DNA from: Chlamydiales bacterium
Lineage (GTDB): Bacteria; Chlamydiota; Chlamydiia; Chlamydiales; JAAKFR01
Reading direction: 5' to 3'
DNA length: 52,599 bases
Assembly (NCBI GenBank): GCA_022601635.1
Contig: JAJACG010000003.1
Span: 1 to 52,599 of the forward strand
Position 1 is the first letter of the stretch, and the number at the start of each line of letters is the position of its first letter. A program made the position numbers and the translations under genes. Below are positions 24,336 to 32,584 of the stretch, in pieces. The notes under the pieces were generated by a model. It made no database searches. It had not been told where the DNA came from and saw nothing but the letters and a program-made list of their open reading frames with translations.

Positions 24336-25718
24336 TTAGGTATTTGAATATGAAGGTTTTGCATCAAACCTGTAGAGCTTCTCGATCTTTACAATATCTA
24401 AATCTAGTTCTCCAAGGAGGGCAGCAAGATCGACACTGCCTTCAAATCGGCATCGCCATTGATCAATGAGGGTGGATTGGTGCTCTACGTTGGGCCATAC
24501 TTGGAGGCCGCGGTTGAAGATTTTGGTTAGATTGGGGTGGCCTTTTTGCAGTTTAGGGACTATTTGTTCCAGTGGTTCATTTGAGTAGACGGTGATATCG
24601 ACGCCGCAGCACTCTCTTTTGGGCTCACTTGGGGTAAAGTTATGGTGACGCCAAGCGCTTTTTGCGCTCTCATAGGCGACAGCTTTAAGCTTTGTAGGAT
24701 TTTGACCCATGCGGCTGCCAACTTCCTGGGCAAACTCTTTGGTGCCCACCTTCTTTGTGGTGATTGATGAGGCGATGTCTGGTGTATGCACACCATCTTC
24801 AATTGTCTTGAGCCATGCATTGTGCAGCCGCGTTGCCGCTTCGCTCTGGCCGATGTGCACTAGCATCAAGACGGAGGCGAGAATAAGACCTGTTGGGTTG
24901 GCAATATTTTGGCCAGCGATGTCAGGAGCACTGCCGTGGATAGCTTCAAACATTGCGCCCCCTTCGCCGATATTAGCTGTTCCAACAAGCCCTACAGATC
25001 CGGTGATCTGTGCAGCAATATCGGAGAGGATATCACCATAGAGGTTGGGCATAACGACTACGTCAAAACGTTCTGGCTGATCGGCTAAAAGAGCGGCTCC
25101 GATGTCAATGATCCAATGTTCTTTTTCAATGTCGGGGTACTCTTTCCCGATTTTGTCGAAGATTTTGTGGAAGTGTCCATCTGAGATTTTTAGGATGTTA
25201 TCTTTGGTGAAACAGGTGACTTTTTTACGGCCATACTGCTTGGCATATTCGAAGGCGTAGCGGCAGATTTTCTCTGTTCCTGCGCGGCTGATGAGTTTTG
25301 TAGCGCTATAGCAGTCGGGTGTTTGCTGATATTCGACACCGATGTAGAGATCTTCCTCATTTTCACGGACGACGACAACATCCATTTCGGGATGCTTGGT
25401 TGTGATGAAAGGGGAGTAGGAGATACAGGGACGAACATTGGCATAGAGGCCGAGTCTGCCGCGAACGGTGACATTGAGACTGCGGTAACCACCACCTTGC
25501 GGTGTTGTGATGGGCGCCTTTAGAAAGACCTTGGTGCGAGCAAGCGAGTCCCACGCATCTTGATCGATGCCTGCCTGGTTACCGGCTAGATAGACTTTTT
25601 CGCCGATGGCGACCTCTTCGATTTCAAGGGCGGCACCAGCTTGTTCTAAGGTGTAGAGTGTGGCATCCATAATCTCAGGGCCGATGCCATCGCCCTTGGC
25701 TACTGTGATCTTTGTCAT
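24336..25718 (-). CDS. icd: NADP-type isocitrate dehydrogenase with C-terminal extension
   Basis: Oxidatively decarboxylates isocitrate to 2-oxoglutarate. The isocitrate/isopropylmalate dehydrogenase fold is clear: GDGIGPE at the N-terminus, RENEEDLY, and the signature NLYGDILSDIAAQ. At 460 residues it is longer than E. coli Icd; the extra C-terminal domain (after about 340) resembles the form seen in Rickettsia-like and some environmental chlamydial enzymes. Pathogenic Chlamydia lack this TCA-cycle step, so its presence argues for a less reduced relative. It is divergent from kdsD. Confidence 0.9.
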   Translation of the reverse strand: MTKITVAKGDGIGPEIMDATLYTLEQAGAALEIEEVAIGEKVYLAGNQAGIDQDAWDSLARTKVFLKAPITTPQGGGYRSLNVTVRGRLGLYANVRPCISYSPFITTKHPEMDVVVVRENEEDLYIGVEYQQTPDCYSATKLISRAGTEKICRYAFEYAKQYGRKKVTCFTKDNILKISDGHFHKIFDKIGKEYPDIEKEHWIIDIGAALLADQPERFDVVVMPNLYGDILSDIAAQITGSVGLVGTANIGEGGAMFEAIHGSAPDIAGQNIANPTGLILASVLMLVHIGQSEAATRLHNAWLKTIEDGVHTPDIASSITTKKVGTKEFAQEVGSRMGQNPTKLKAVAYESAKSAWRHHNFTPSEPKRECCGVDITVYSNEPLEQIVPKLQKGHPNLTKIFNRGLQVWPNVEHQSTLIDQWRCRFEGSVDLAALLGELDLDIVKIEKLYRFDAKPSYSNT

Positions 25719-25766
25719 CCCCTAAGCCTACCGCAATTTTTGCATGACTTCAAGGCTTAAGAGCAG

Positions 25767-25772
25767 TATAGT
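25767..25772 (+). promoter_or_regulatory. -10-like TATAGT of kdsD, 6 nt before the start codon
   Basis: TATAGT ends 6 nt before the ATG at 25779 and no Shine-Dalgarno sequence intervenes. The predicted start of transcription falls on the ATG, so the mRNA may be leaderless. Confidence 0.3.
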
Positions 25773-25778
25773 GCGGCT

Positions 25779-26741
25779 ATGTTGAAGAGGCTATTTGCGA
25801 AGCAAAAAGAGCAGCTCGATCACTTCTTTGAAAAGATTGATGATCAAGCGTGCACCCAATTGGTGGAGTCGATTTTGCAAAGCGAGGGAGTCCTCTTTTT
25901 TACCGGTGTTGGCAAAAGTGGCTTTATTGCTCAGAAGATTGCTGCAACGCTTATGTCTACTGGCACCAAAGCTTTCTTTCTCCCCCCAATTGATGCGCTG
26001 CATGGCGATCTTGGTATGGTCTGCCCTAAAGATATAGTGATCATCCTTAGCAAAAGTGGAGAGACTGAGGAGCTTTTGCAACTGCTTCCCTCATTGCGTG
26101 CCAAAAAAGCTGCAGTTGTAGCTGTCTGCTCCAATCCAAATGGTCGTCTAGTCAAAGGAGCAGACTCTTCTATAATCTTGCCGTGTGAGCATGAGCTCTG
26201 TCCCTATGATTTGGCGCCCACAACATCGACGCAGGTACAACTTCTATTTGGTGATGCATTGGCAATTGGTCTGATGGAGGCGAAAGAGTTTTCACTCGAT
26301 CGCTACGCAGAGAATCACCCTTCTGGACAGATTGGGCGCAGAGCGAGCTTCAAAGTACAAGATCTGATGCTCTGTCGCGATCGCACGCCCACCTGCCACG
26401 CTGACGACACACTTGAAGCTGTTTTGATGGAATTTACCAACAAGCGGTGTGGCTGTCTTCTTGTTTTGGATGAAAAGGAGAGGCTGCTCGGAATCTTCAC
26501 TGATGGCGATCTTAGACGCGCTTTGCAAACACATGGTCCCGCTGTCTTAGAAGCAAAAATAGCCGATCTAATGACGCCCAGCCCAAAGTCGATTCACGCT
26601 GATGAACCTGCGTTTGATGCGGTTCGCTTGATGGAATCGGATCAACAACATCCAGTAATGGTACTCCCTGTGCTTGATCGTAAAATGCGCTCTGTGGTTG
26701 GCATCATCAAAATGCACGACCTGATTCAAGCTGGTCTGTAA
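25779..26741 (+). CDS. kdsD: D-arabinose-5-phosphate isomerase
   Basis: Makes arabinose 5-phosphate for Kdo synthesis, hence for LPS. The 320-residue protein has an N-terminal SIS domain (FFTGVGKSGFIAQKIAATL; ILSKSGETEE) and two CBS domains in the C-terminal 130 residues, with CGCLLVLDEKERLLGIFTDGDLR in the first. This is the KdsD/GutQ layout. The Chlamydia homologue is yrbH (CT399). A palindromic repeat cluster begins about 12 bp after its stop. Confidence 0.94.
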   Translation: MLKRLFAKQKEQLDHFFEKIDDQACTQLVESILQSEGVLFFTGVGKSGFIAQKIAATLMSTGTKAFFLPPIDALHGDLGMVCPKDIVIILSKSGETEELLQLLPSLRAKKAAVVAVCSNPNGRLVKGADSSIILPCEHELCPYDLAPTTSTQVQLLFGDALAIGLMEAKEFSLDRYAENHPSGQIGRRASFKVQDLMLCRDRTPTCHADDTLEAVLMEFTNKRCGCLLVLDEKERLLGIFTDGDLRRALQTHGPAVLEAKIADLMTPSPKSIHADEPAFDAVRLMESDQQHPVMVLPVLDRKMRSVVGIIKMHDLIQAGL

Positions 26742-26752
26742 AACCCGGTTTT

Positions 26753-26895
26753 AGAGAGCCACTGAATAGCTCCCATCCGGCATCTTCCGCCACAATTTTC
26801 GATTCGGTGTCATTCTCGACTCGTCTAACCAGCAAGTGGTTAGCGCTCGTCTCCGAATTTAGCCGAATCAAAAATTCTGACGAAATCTGCCAAAC
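26753..26895. repeat. nested-hairpin repeat, diverged copy
   Basis: The left end GAGAGCCACTGAATAGC resembles the family end. The long stem has a new sequence (TTTTCGATTCGG with CCGAATCAAAA, one bulge) but still pairs, and the inner hairpin is CTAACCA-GCAAG-TGGTTAG, a paired substitution relative to CTAACCC/GGGTTAG. The right end is degraded. Confidence 0.65.
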
Positions 26896-26902
26896 GGTAG
26901 TT

Positions 26903-27067
26903 AAGGAGACACTGAACAATTCCCTCATCAGATCTTCCGACAATCTTTCTATCGAGGTATCGTTCTCGCCTCGACTAACCCACAAGGGGTTAGACGTTCG
27001 GCTCCGAACTTCCCCTCGATAGAAATCTTGCCGAAACCTCTGCCAAGGTACTTATTCAGTATCTCCT
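26903..27067. repeat. nested-hairpin repeat, copy 2
   Basis: 165 bp, close to copy 1 at 9917-10082. The ends are AAGGAGACACTGAACAA and a partner ending at 27067. The 12-bp stem TTTCTATCGAGG/CCTCGATAGAAA is identical and the inner hairpin is CTAACCC-ACAAG-GGGTTAG. Confidence 0.85.
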
Positions 27068-27100
27068 AAACAACTCCCTCACTAGATCTTCCGACAAGCC
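27068..27100. repeat. left-end fragment of a further repeat copy
   Basis: AACAACTCCCTCACTAGATC and the following bases repeat the left end of the family directly after copy 2's right end. The rest of the element is missing. Confidence 0.5.
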
Positions 27101-27150
27101 TTCCTTTAAATTTCGATCTCCATTATAAAGGGAATATCAAGGAGGTGGCA

Positions 27151-28431
27151 ATGGTTCACACAATCGCAAGATATTCAGGGAATGACTATCAAACTGTTCT
27201 ACCAGAAGAGATTTGGCTTAAGGTATTTAAACAACTTTTAGGGTTGATTACTGATCCAAAGAAAAAGTGGCGTATGATTGGTAATTTGAAGCTTTCATGT
27301 CGCAGGTTTTATCGCATCATGGAGGATAGGGAGCTGCAGTGTGCCAATTTTATCTTCCAAAGATCGCTTGTTCAAGCAGGGCGGGTTTCGTATGGCTGTA
27401 GTGTAGCTTGTAAGCCAAGCAGGGTTATTCCAACAAAAGATTCATTGGTAATGATTTATGATAATAGGGTGCAGATTATGGAGAATCGAAGCGGAGAGTG
27501 TTTGTTTGATCATCGTGGATTTACGCGGCTGCGTTGGTTGACTGATGAGTTGTTTACGCTGGATGAACCGAAGATTTTGGTGAATGCCAAGAGTGGGCAG
27601 CACTTGCCAATTGTGCCTGATTTGGGAAAGGTTGTGGCTAAGGAGGGGTATACCTTCCTCTATCTTTCTCAGACCCATCTCAATATCGTTTGGATTCGGG
27701 AGTTGCAATTAAGTATTCCCTACCCGGGAACGATGGTCTGTTCCTCGCGCAACGATTCACGCTTCTTATTAGCAAGTCAAGGCTATCATGGGCATTTAAC
27801 CCTTGTTGATCTGCATCATCAGAGGAAGCTCTTTTCAAAGCAGTTGAGGGGTCAGCTGCAAAGATGTCTGATTTTGGATCAGGGCCATCTGCTTTCGATT
27901 GTTCAACGTGATGAGAACTATTTGGTGCAGTGTCATAGTTTATCTCAAAGGCAAGATAGGCTTCTTGCTAGCTACAGTGAGTGTCCTCAGGTGATTCGAT
28001 ACAGTACGAATTATGTCTTGCTGAAGACGGCACATCAGCAATATACGCTGCTTTCGCAGAAGAGTCAGTGGCAGGTGAGTGAAATCTTTTCGAAGTGTGA
28101 CCAAGCGACGCTATATAAAGGCTGGTTTATCTACACGAAAAAACAGTTTTGGGGGATGAAGTTGAGGGTGCGTGATATTGCAACGAAAAAAGAACGTTCC
28201 ATTCGTTTGCGTCGTCCGGTATCGCTTGCAGGCGAGCGTTTCCGTGAGGTGATGGTGGTTCGGGAATTTCTGCATAATCGGAAGTATTCACTAATCTATC
28301 TGCATGTACCTTCAGCTAAGGTGTTAAAAAGGGTGAAGGTGGAGGATCTATCGATTATGCAGATGTATCCAGGTAGCTTAGTGCGTTATTCTTGCAATAA
28401 GCTAGAGGTGAGCGTCCTGAATCAAAGCTAG
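27151..28431 (+). CDS. F-box-like protein with a beta-rich C-terminal region
   Basis: 426 residues. An F-box-like motif occupies about residues 10-60: LPEEIWLKVFKQLL, then LKLSCRRFYRIMED, matching the L-P-x-E-[IL]-x8-L and SCRxF pattern. The rest has many short beta strands with aromatic residues, as in a propeller, though no WD signature is clear. F-box proteins recruit targets to eukaryotic SCF ubiquitin ligases, so in an intracellular bacterium this is a candidate host-directed protein; that is inference. An ideal AAGGAGG lies 5 nt before the ATG at 27151. A repeat cluster separates it from kdsD. Confidence 0.7.
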   Translation: MVHTIARYSGNDYQTVLPEEIWLKVFKQLLGLITDPKKKWRMIGNLKLSCRRFYRIMEDRELQCANFIFQRSLVQAGRVSYGCSVACKPSRVIPTKDSLVMIYDNRVQIMENRSGECLFDHRGFTRLRWLTDELFTLDEPKILVNAKSGQHLPIVPDLGKVVAKEGYTFLYLSQTHLNIVWIRELQLSIPYPGTMVCSSRNDSRFLLASQGYHGHLTLVDLHHQRKLFSKQLRGQLQRCLILDQGHLLSIVQRDENYLVQCHSLSQRQDRLLASYSECPQVIRYSTNYVLLKTAHQQYTLLSQKSQWQVSEIFSKCDQATLYKGWFIYTKKQFWGMKLRVRDIATKKERSIRLRRPVSLAGERFREVMVVREFLHNRKYSLIYLHVPSAKVLKRVKVEDLSIMQMYPGSLVRYSCNKLEVSVLNQS

Positions 28432-28902
28432 GCTGCGCTTGGTGAAGAAGGGGAGGAAGAGGTCGCAGTCACATCTTGTGCGAGAATCTGTGACAAACGC
28501 AGGTAGATCAAACTTGCGATGGAGATCAACCTGGCCACATAGATCAATCGCTATGCCATACTGCCCACCTCTCTCTTGATGCTCCATCTTCGCGATATGC
28601 TCCTTGGGAATCGAAAAAAGAGGCTTGCCTTTGCGAAAAAAGCAGTACACTTCGCCATCAAACGAAAGCTTGTGTGGCCTAGTTTCCAATAGCTGAAGCT
28701 GCCGCAATGGTCTCATCCCAATGGCAATTAGAAGCAGGCTACTGAGAAAAAGAGGTAGTTTGAAGGGAAAGTAGAGCGTACTCAATAAAAGGGCGCTTCC
28801 GCAAACAGCAAAAAGAGAGGCGCGCCTCACATAGCTGCTCTTGCATTCCTTCGATATAGCGCTTCGAATCTCGATATTCTCCATGCAAACACCACATTCC
28901 AA
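28402..28902 (-). CDS. small membrane protein, function unknown
   Basis: 166 residues with two adjacent hydrophobic helices (about 28-46 and 48-63) followed by a soluble domain of about 95 residues that has a PH-like strand pattern (KLSFDGEVYCFFRKGKPLF). No family is certain. The start may be the ATG six codons later (28884). It overlaps the 3' end of the F-box-like gene and the end of the upstream membrane-protein gene, so it is probably cotranscribed with the latter. Confidence 0.6.
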   Translation of the reverse strand: MECGVCMENIEIRSAISKECKSSYVRRASLFAVCGSALLLSTLYFPFKLPLFLSSLLLIAIGMRPLRQLQLLETRPHKLSFDGEVYCFFRKGKPLFSIPKEHIAKMEHQERGGQYGIAIDLCGQVDLHRKFDLPAFVTDSRTRCDCDLFLPFFTKRSLALIQDAHL

Positions 28903-29597
28903 ATAAAGTACGCAATTAATAGAACCAAAGGTGGGTGGAAAAGCAGATGCGCCACAACAGCGTCCTCACCACGCTTATGCAAAACCCAAAAGGCGCGCTG
29001 CACATTGAAATTGAATACTGCCACCTCAAGCTGCTGCGCATGAACAGCCAAATCCTCACTCGGAGTCTCCTTTGCCCAGTCATGAATCAAATAGCGATTC
29101 CACGCTGTAACCAATCGCTCATTCTTGTTCTCAAAGCTCTCACCCTCTTCCAAAAAGCGCGCTTCGATTGTCTGCTCCTTAGGGAAGATTTGCTCACCCT
29201 TGAGCGGAGGAGCGCGGTTGAGCGAGAAGGCGTAGATAACGATTGTAACAGGCAGCAGCCAGCAAGCAAGATGCGCCCCTTCAATATGCAGAAGTAAAAA
29301 GAGGCAGATAATAATAGAGAGGAGCGCCCAAATCACTCCACTGCCCTCCAAACGAAACTTGGTGACAAGCGGACGAAAAGTGCCTTTTTGTAAACTCTCC
29401 TGACCCTTCAAAAGCTCCAATTGCTCTTCTTGCGGCAGCTGCTCAAAACGGTCATTAGAGGTAACCGATTTCAAAAGAAGGGTCGCTGCTTTTGTGGCTG
29501 TTACTTGACGCACAAATGGTTGCATTCCGATCCAGAATAGGTAGCCAAATGCGAGGCAGAGGTGAAAAATGATTAAGACTTTCCGCTTTCGATCCAT
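28827..29597 (-). CDS. membrane protein with large central domain, function unknown
   Basis: About 256 residues from the ATG at 29597 (the longer frame to 29669 crosses the divergent gene's start). One membrane helix near the N-terminus (VLIIFHLCLAFGYLFWIGM), two in the middle (about 85-125) and one near the C-terminus (LLIAYFIWNVVFA) are visible, with a charged soluble region between. I recognise no domain. The end overlaps the next membrane-protein gene by 76 bp, suggesting a two-gene unit. It is divergent from the kinase-like gene. Confidence 0.6.
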   Translation of the reverse strand: MDRKRKVLIIFHLCLAFGYLFWIGMQPFVRQVTATKAATLLLKSVTSNDRFEQLPQEEQLELLKGQESLQKGTFRPLVTKFRLEGSGVIWALLSIIICLFLLLHIEGAHLACWLLPVTIVIYAFSLNRAPPLKGEQIFPKEQTIEARFLEEGESFENKNERLVTAWNRYLIHDWAKETPSEDLAVHAQQLEVAVFNFNVQRAFWVLHKRGEDAVVAHLLFHPPLVLLIAYFIWNVVFAWRISRFEALYRRNARAAM

Positions 29598-29609
29598 GGC
29601 CACGAATGA

Positions 29610-29615
29610 TATACT
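29610..29615 (+). promoter_or_regulatory. -10-like TATACT, 7 nt before the kinase-like start codon
   Basis: TATACT ends 7 nt before the ATG at 29623. No Shine-Dalgarno sequence is present, so the mRNA may be leaderless. The site lies in the divergent region shared with the membrane-protein gene at 28827. Confidence 0.3.
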
Positions 29616-29622
29616 ACGCCCA

Positions 29623-30429
29623 ATGATAAAACAACTACTGCTTTTTGCCGCTGTCTGCTCTGCCATCATCTATAGCTATAATGAGCTGACCGACGGCTAC
29701 TCCCTCTCCTTGATGCGCTCTAAGCTGCCCAATATGGAGCAGTTTGCATCGCCCGCAGTTCCAGACAATATCGATGCCATGTTGGATCAGCGCTTCCAGT
29801 ACCTGGGAAAGGGCTGCCAGTTCTATGCCTTTGGCAGTGAGGATGGCAAGTATGTTCTCAAATTTCTTAAACAGAAGCATCTACGGCAGCTATCGCCTTT
29901 TCATAAGGCGTCTAATGCGCGAAGATTGGAGCGTGTAGAGCGTCTTTTTTCGAGTGTACAGCTTGCCTATGAGAAGTTAGCAGAGGAGAGTGGGCTTCTT
30001 TATATCCATCTCAATCGTCTTCCCGCTGTTGGAAGATCTGTCAAGCTTGTCGATAAGGTGGGTATTTCGCGCACGGTGGCTCTTGATGAGTTTGAGTTTA
30101 TTTTGCAAAAAAGAGCGGTCGACCCTAAAGAGGTCTTTGTCAGTATCACAGATGATGCAGAGGCGAAGAGGCGCATTGATCAGCTTGTAGAGCTTGTGCA
30201 GGCGAGATGCAATAAGGGCATTGCTGATCGCGATCGCAGCTTTGTACAAAATGTCGCCTTTTCACAGGATGGAAATTCTGCCCTTTTTGTCGATATTGGT
30301 CAGCTCTATGAAGATGAGGCGATTTTAGATCTGCAGGAGCAGCAGCGCGACATCAAGAAGCGAATGGGCAATCTCAAACATTTTTTCGAGAAGCACAATT
30401 TAGAGTTTAGTCATCTTCTGAAAAGTTGA
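29623..30429 (+). CDS. protein-kinase-fold-like protein with an N-terminal membrane segment
   Basis: 268 residues from the ATG at 29623. A hydrophobic N-terminus (MIKQLLLFAAVCSAIIY) is followed by a region that reads like a diverged kinase: a glycine-containing loop and lysine (YLGKGCQFYAFG, then GKYVLKFLK), an HRD-like DRDRSFVQN with the catalytic-loop Asp and Asn spacing, and FVDIGQ in the DFG position. The end is helical and charged. If the fold is right, the metal-binding Asp and catalytic Asp are kept. Substrate is unknown. The overlap with the convergent UPF0158 gene is 23 bp. Confidence 0.6.
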   Translation: MIKQLLLFAAVCSAIIYSYNELTDGYSLSLMRSKLPNMEQFASPAVPDNIDAMLDQRFQYLGKGCQFYAFGSEDGKYVLKFLKQKHLRQLSPFHKASNARRLERVERLFSSVQLAYEKLAEESGLLYIHLNRLPAVGRSVKLVDKVGISRTVALDEFEFILQKRAVDPKEVFVSITDDAEAKRRIDQLVELVQARCNKGIADRDRSFVQNVAFSQDGNSALFVDIGQLYEDEAILDLQEQQRDIKKRMGNLKHFFEKHNLEFSHLLKS

Positions 30430-31318
30430 GCTCATTTTCGAGTCCCAATTTTGAAGAGAGCTCTTTGAGAGAGGCAAACTTTTCACTCAACGCCTCGAGC
30501 TGATGCTCGGCATCGGAGCGTCCGCTACCACGCAGGTGCGCGAGTAGCTCGGCTTCTGTATCAAAGCGCTCTGAGAATGTAATCTGGCTCGCTGTCTGAA
30601 TATCAGCCAAGTAGAGGAAACGGCGTATCACTGTTGGTACCTGAGTGTAGATATCGTTAGACGCTTGTGTCTGTACCTCAACTTTTGCCACCTGCTTAGG
30701 TGGGCGACCTCTTTTAGGACGTGGATTGAGCGCCTCATTTGAGTAGTAAGTTTTTGCCTTGGTGACCAGCTGCTGCCTTGCTGCTGACACCTCTTTTGGC
30801 ACACGGCCATCAAAGAGACTCACTTTTAGTTTTTCTACCAGCGGACGGGGGATATCGATGTCCTCTTCGAAGACAAAGTCAAATTCATTATTACGTAACC
30901 ACTCGATCAGACGCACGCGAGAGCGTTCCTGGTAGTACTGCTGCCACTTCTCTAGCTCTGCCTCATGGTCATAGACAAACTCGATGAACTGCTCACGCGC
31001 ATCGCGAGATTGGATGATCTCCAAAAGTTTCTCTTTGGTGTCAATATCATACACCTTCTCATTGACAAAACCTTCCATCAACTTCTTGACTTCGTAAAAG
31101 GTGAGTTTAGGAATGAGGCAAAAGCGCTCCGATGCCTTATCAATTTCTACCATCAATTTGTCATAGTCTTCAGGCGCTTTGTTCAAGTCGCAGAAGATGA
31201 TATATCCCTCCACGCGGTCGAGATAGAAGTCACGCTCATCGTCAGACTTGGCGAAGGCGTCCATCAGGCGCAATGCGCGCAAGATGAGGGGATTTTGTGC
31301 TTTTGGCAATTTGCTCAT
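30407..31318 (-). CDS. UPF0158 family protein with an AT-hook-like motif
   Basis: 303 residues, full length for the chlamydial UPF0158 family (CT_429, as I recall), whose function is not established. The N-terminal two thirds is helical and acidic. A basic PKRGRPPK motif near residue 200 (about 30695-30720) matches the core of eukaryotic AT-hooks, which bind the minor groove of AT-rich DNA. The C-terminus is acidic. It overlaps the dapF stop as ATGA and precedes no other gene on this strand, so it ends the glyA-clpP-dapF run. Confidence 0.85.
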   Translation of the reverse strand: MSKLPKAQNPLILRALRLMDAFAKSDDERDFYLDRVEGYIIFCDLNKAPEDYDKLMVEIDKASERFCLIPKLTFYEVKKLMEGFVNEKVYDIDTKEKLLEIIQSRDAREQFIEFVYDHEAELEKWQQYYQERSRVRLIEWLRNNEFDFVFEEDIDIPRPLVEKLKVSLFDGRVPKEVSAARQQLVTKAKTYYSNEALNPRPKRGRPPKQVAKVEVQTQASNDIYTQVPTVIRRFLYLADIQTASQITFSERFDTEAELLAHLRGSGRSDAEHQLEALSEKFASLKELSSKLGLENELNFSEDD

Positions 31319-32034
31319 AGCGGCCGAGTATAATCCTTGTCGGAATTAATGCAAAGAGCGGGTCCTACCATTTCGGTGCGTCCATCAAAAAGACGGATGA
31401 TCAATGAATCTTTTGAGGCGGTATGCACTACCACCTTTTCCCCCATTTCAAAGTGGCGCTTTGCTGAAGCAGCCGATGCTGTAGAGCCGGTACCACAGCT
31501 CAAAGTCTCTCTATTCACGCCTCTTTCGAAGGTGCGCACAAATAGCTCTTTATCTCGAACTTCGACCAAGTTGACGTTGATTGTAGGATCTGCCCACTTT
31601 TCAATATCTACACTCTCAACATCATCCATAAAGAGGACAACGTGCGGTACTCCGACAGTGTAATAATCTGCTTGAATCCCTTTGAAGGGGGCTCGTTTTT
31701 CAAATTTTGGGTTGGGCATCTTGACGCCGACTAGCTCTTTCTCATGCCACGCCTCAATTGGACCTGCTAGCGTCTCAAAGAAATAGCGTGGCTTCCGCTT
31801 GCCGCGATCTTCCAAAAAACGCACCATGCAGCGCACACCATTGCCACACATCTCAGCTTCACTGCCATCGGCATTATAGATAATGTAGCGGTTGCCCTTG
31901 AGAAGCAGGATGCCATCAACACCGCATTCACACAGTTTTTTTGGGTCATCGGGAATGCTATCCTCAAAAATAAGGAAGCTGTTCCCAGAGCCGTGATATC
32001 TATTTGATGTCTGCAAAGGAGTCGACAATACCAT
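31315..32034 (-). CDS. dapF: diaminopimelate epimerase
   Basis: Interconverts LL- and meso-diaminopimelate for lysine and peptidoglycan. Both catalytic cysteines are in place: EMCGNGVRC and LSCGTGSTA. At 239 residues it is shorter than E. coli DapF (274). In Chlamydia this enzyme has been reported to serve also as glutamate racemase. The 5' end overlaps clpP by 35 bp and the 3' end overlaps UPF0158 by 4 bp; the same gene order (CT429-CT432) is known in C. trachomatis. Confidence 0.94.
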   Translation of the reverse strand: MVLSTPLQTSNRYHGSGNSFLIFEDSIPDDPKKLCECGVDGILLLKGNRYIIYNADGSEAEMCGNGVRCMVRFLEDRGKRKPRYFFETLAGPIEAWHEKELVGVKMPNPKFEKRAPFKGIQADYYTVGVPHVVLFMDDVESVDIEKWADPTINVNLVEVRDKELFVRTFERGVNRETLSCGTGSTASAASAKRHFEMGEKVVVHTASKDSLIIRLFDGRTEMVGPALCINSDKDYTRPL

Positions 32035-32584
32035 CTAATAGTCCAAAGCTTTTGGCTTCATCCGCTGTCATCCAGGTGTCGCGATCAAGCGCACGTTCAA
32101 TCTCTTTACGCTCCTTCCCTGTATGCTCACAATATAGATCAACAAGCTGCCCTTTGGTCTTCAAGATCTCTTTGGCCTGGATCTCCAAGTCGGTCGCTTG
32201 ACCAGTGATCGGACCGCCAATTGAGGGCTGGTGAATCATGATGCGCGCATGCTTAGTAGCAAAACGCTTTCCTGGAGCGGCACAAAGTGAGAGCACAGAG
32301 CCCATCGATGCTGCCAATCCAGTGACCAAGGTGTAGACAGGGGAGGTGATCATTTTGACCTGATCCCAAACAGCAAATCCGGCGTCAACAGAGCCGCCAG
32401 GACTGCAGATGACAAAGGTGATCGGCTTGCCAGGATCTTTCATCTCCAAATACCAGAGCTGGCGAATCGCCTCTTTTGCGGAGTTCTGATCCACGGCGTC
32501 ACCAAAAAGAATGCGACGTGACTCCAAAATGGTGCTGTCAATTTTGTCTCTCAGTGATTTGAATGTCTCAACTTGTTCTGGCAT
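32000..32584 (-). CDS. clpP: ATP-dependent Clp protease proteolytic subunit
   Basis: 194 residues. The catalytic Ser93 lies in GLAASMGS, His118 in IMIHQPS and the Asp in the DRD motif near 168, so the triad is intact. Chlamydiae encode two ClpP paralogues; this copy lies beside dapF and glyA as the first does in C. trachomatis (CT431). It works with ClpX or ClpC elsewhere in the genome. Confidence 0.95.
   Translation of the reverse strand: MPEQVETFKSLRDKIDSTILESRRILFGDAVDQNSAKEAIRQLWYLEMKDPGKPITFVICSPGGSVDAGFAVWDQVKMITSPVYTLVTGLAASMGSVLSLCAAPGKRFATKHARIMIHQPSIGGPITGQATDLEIQAKEILKTKGQLVDLYCEHTGKERKEIERALDRDTWMTADEAKSFGLLDGIVDSFADIK

Noticed and set aside
26807-27022. Open frame through the repeat cluster reading ETLNNSLIRSSDNL, also seen in the copies at 9.9 and 40.2 kb
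   Set aside because: The similarity follows from the repeat DNA itself; there is no common start codon or ribosome-binding site, the frames run in different contexts, and changes track hairpin pairing, not codons.
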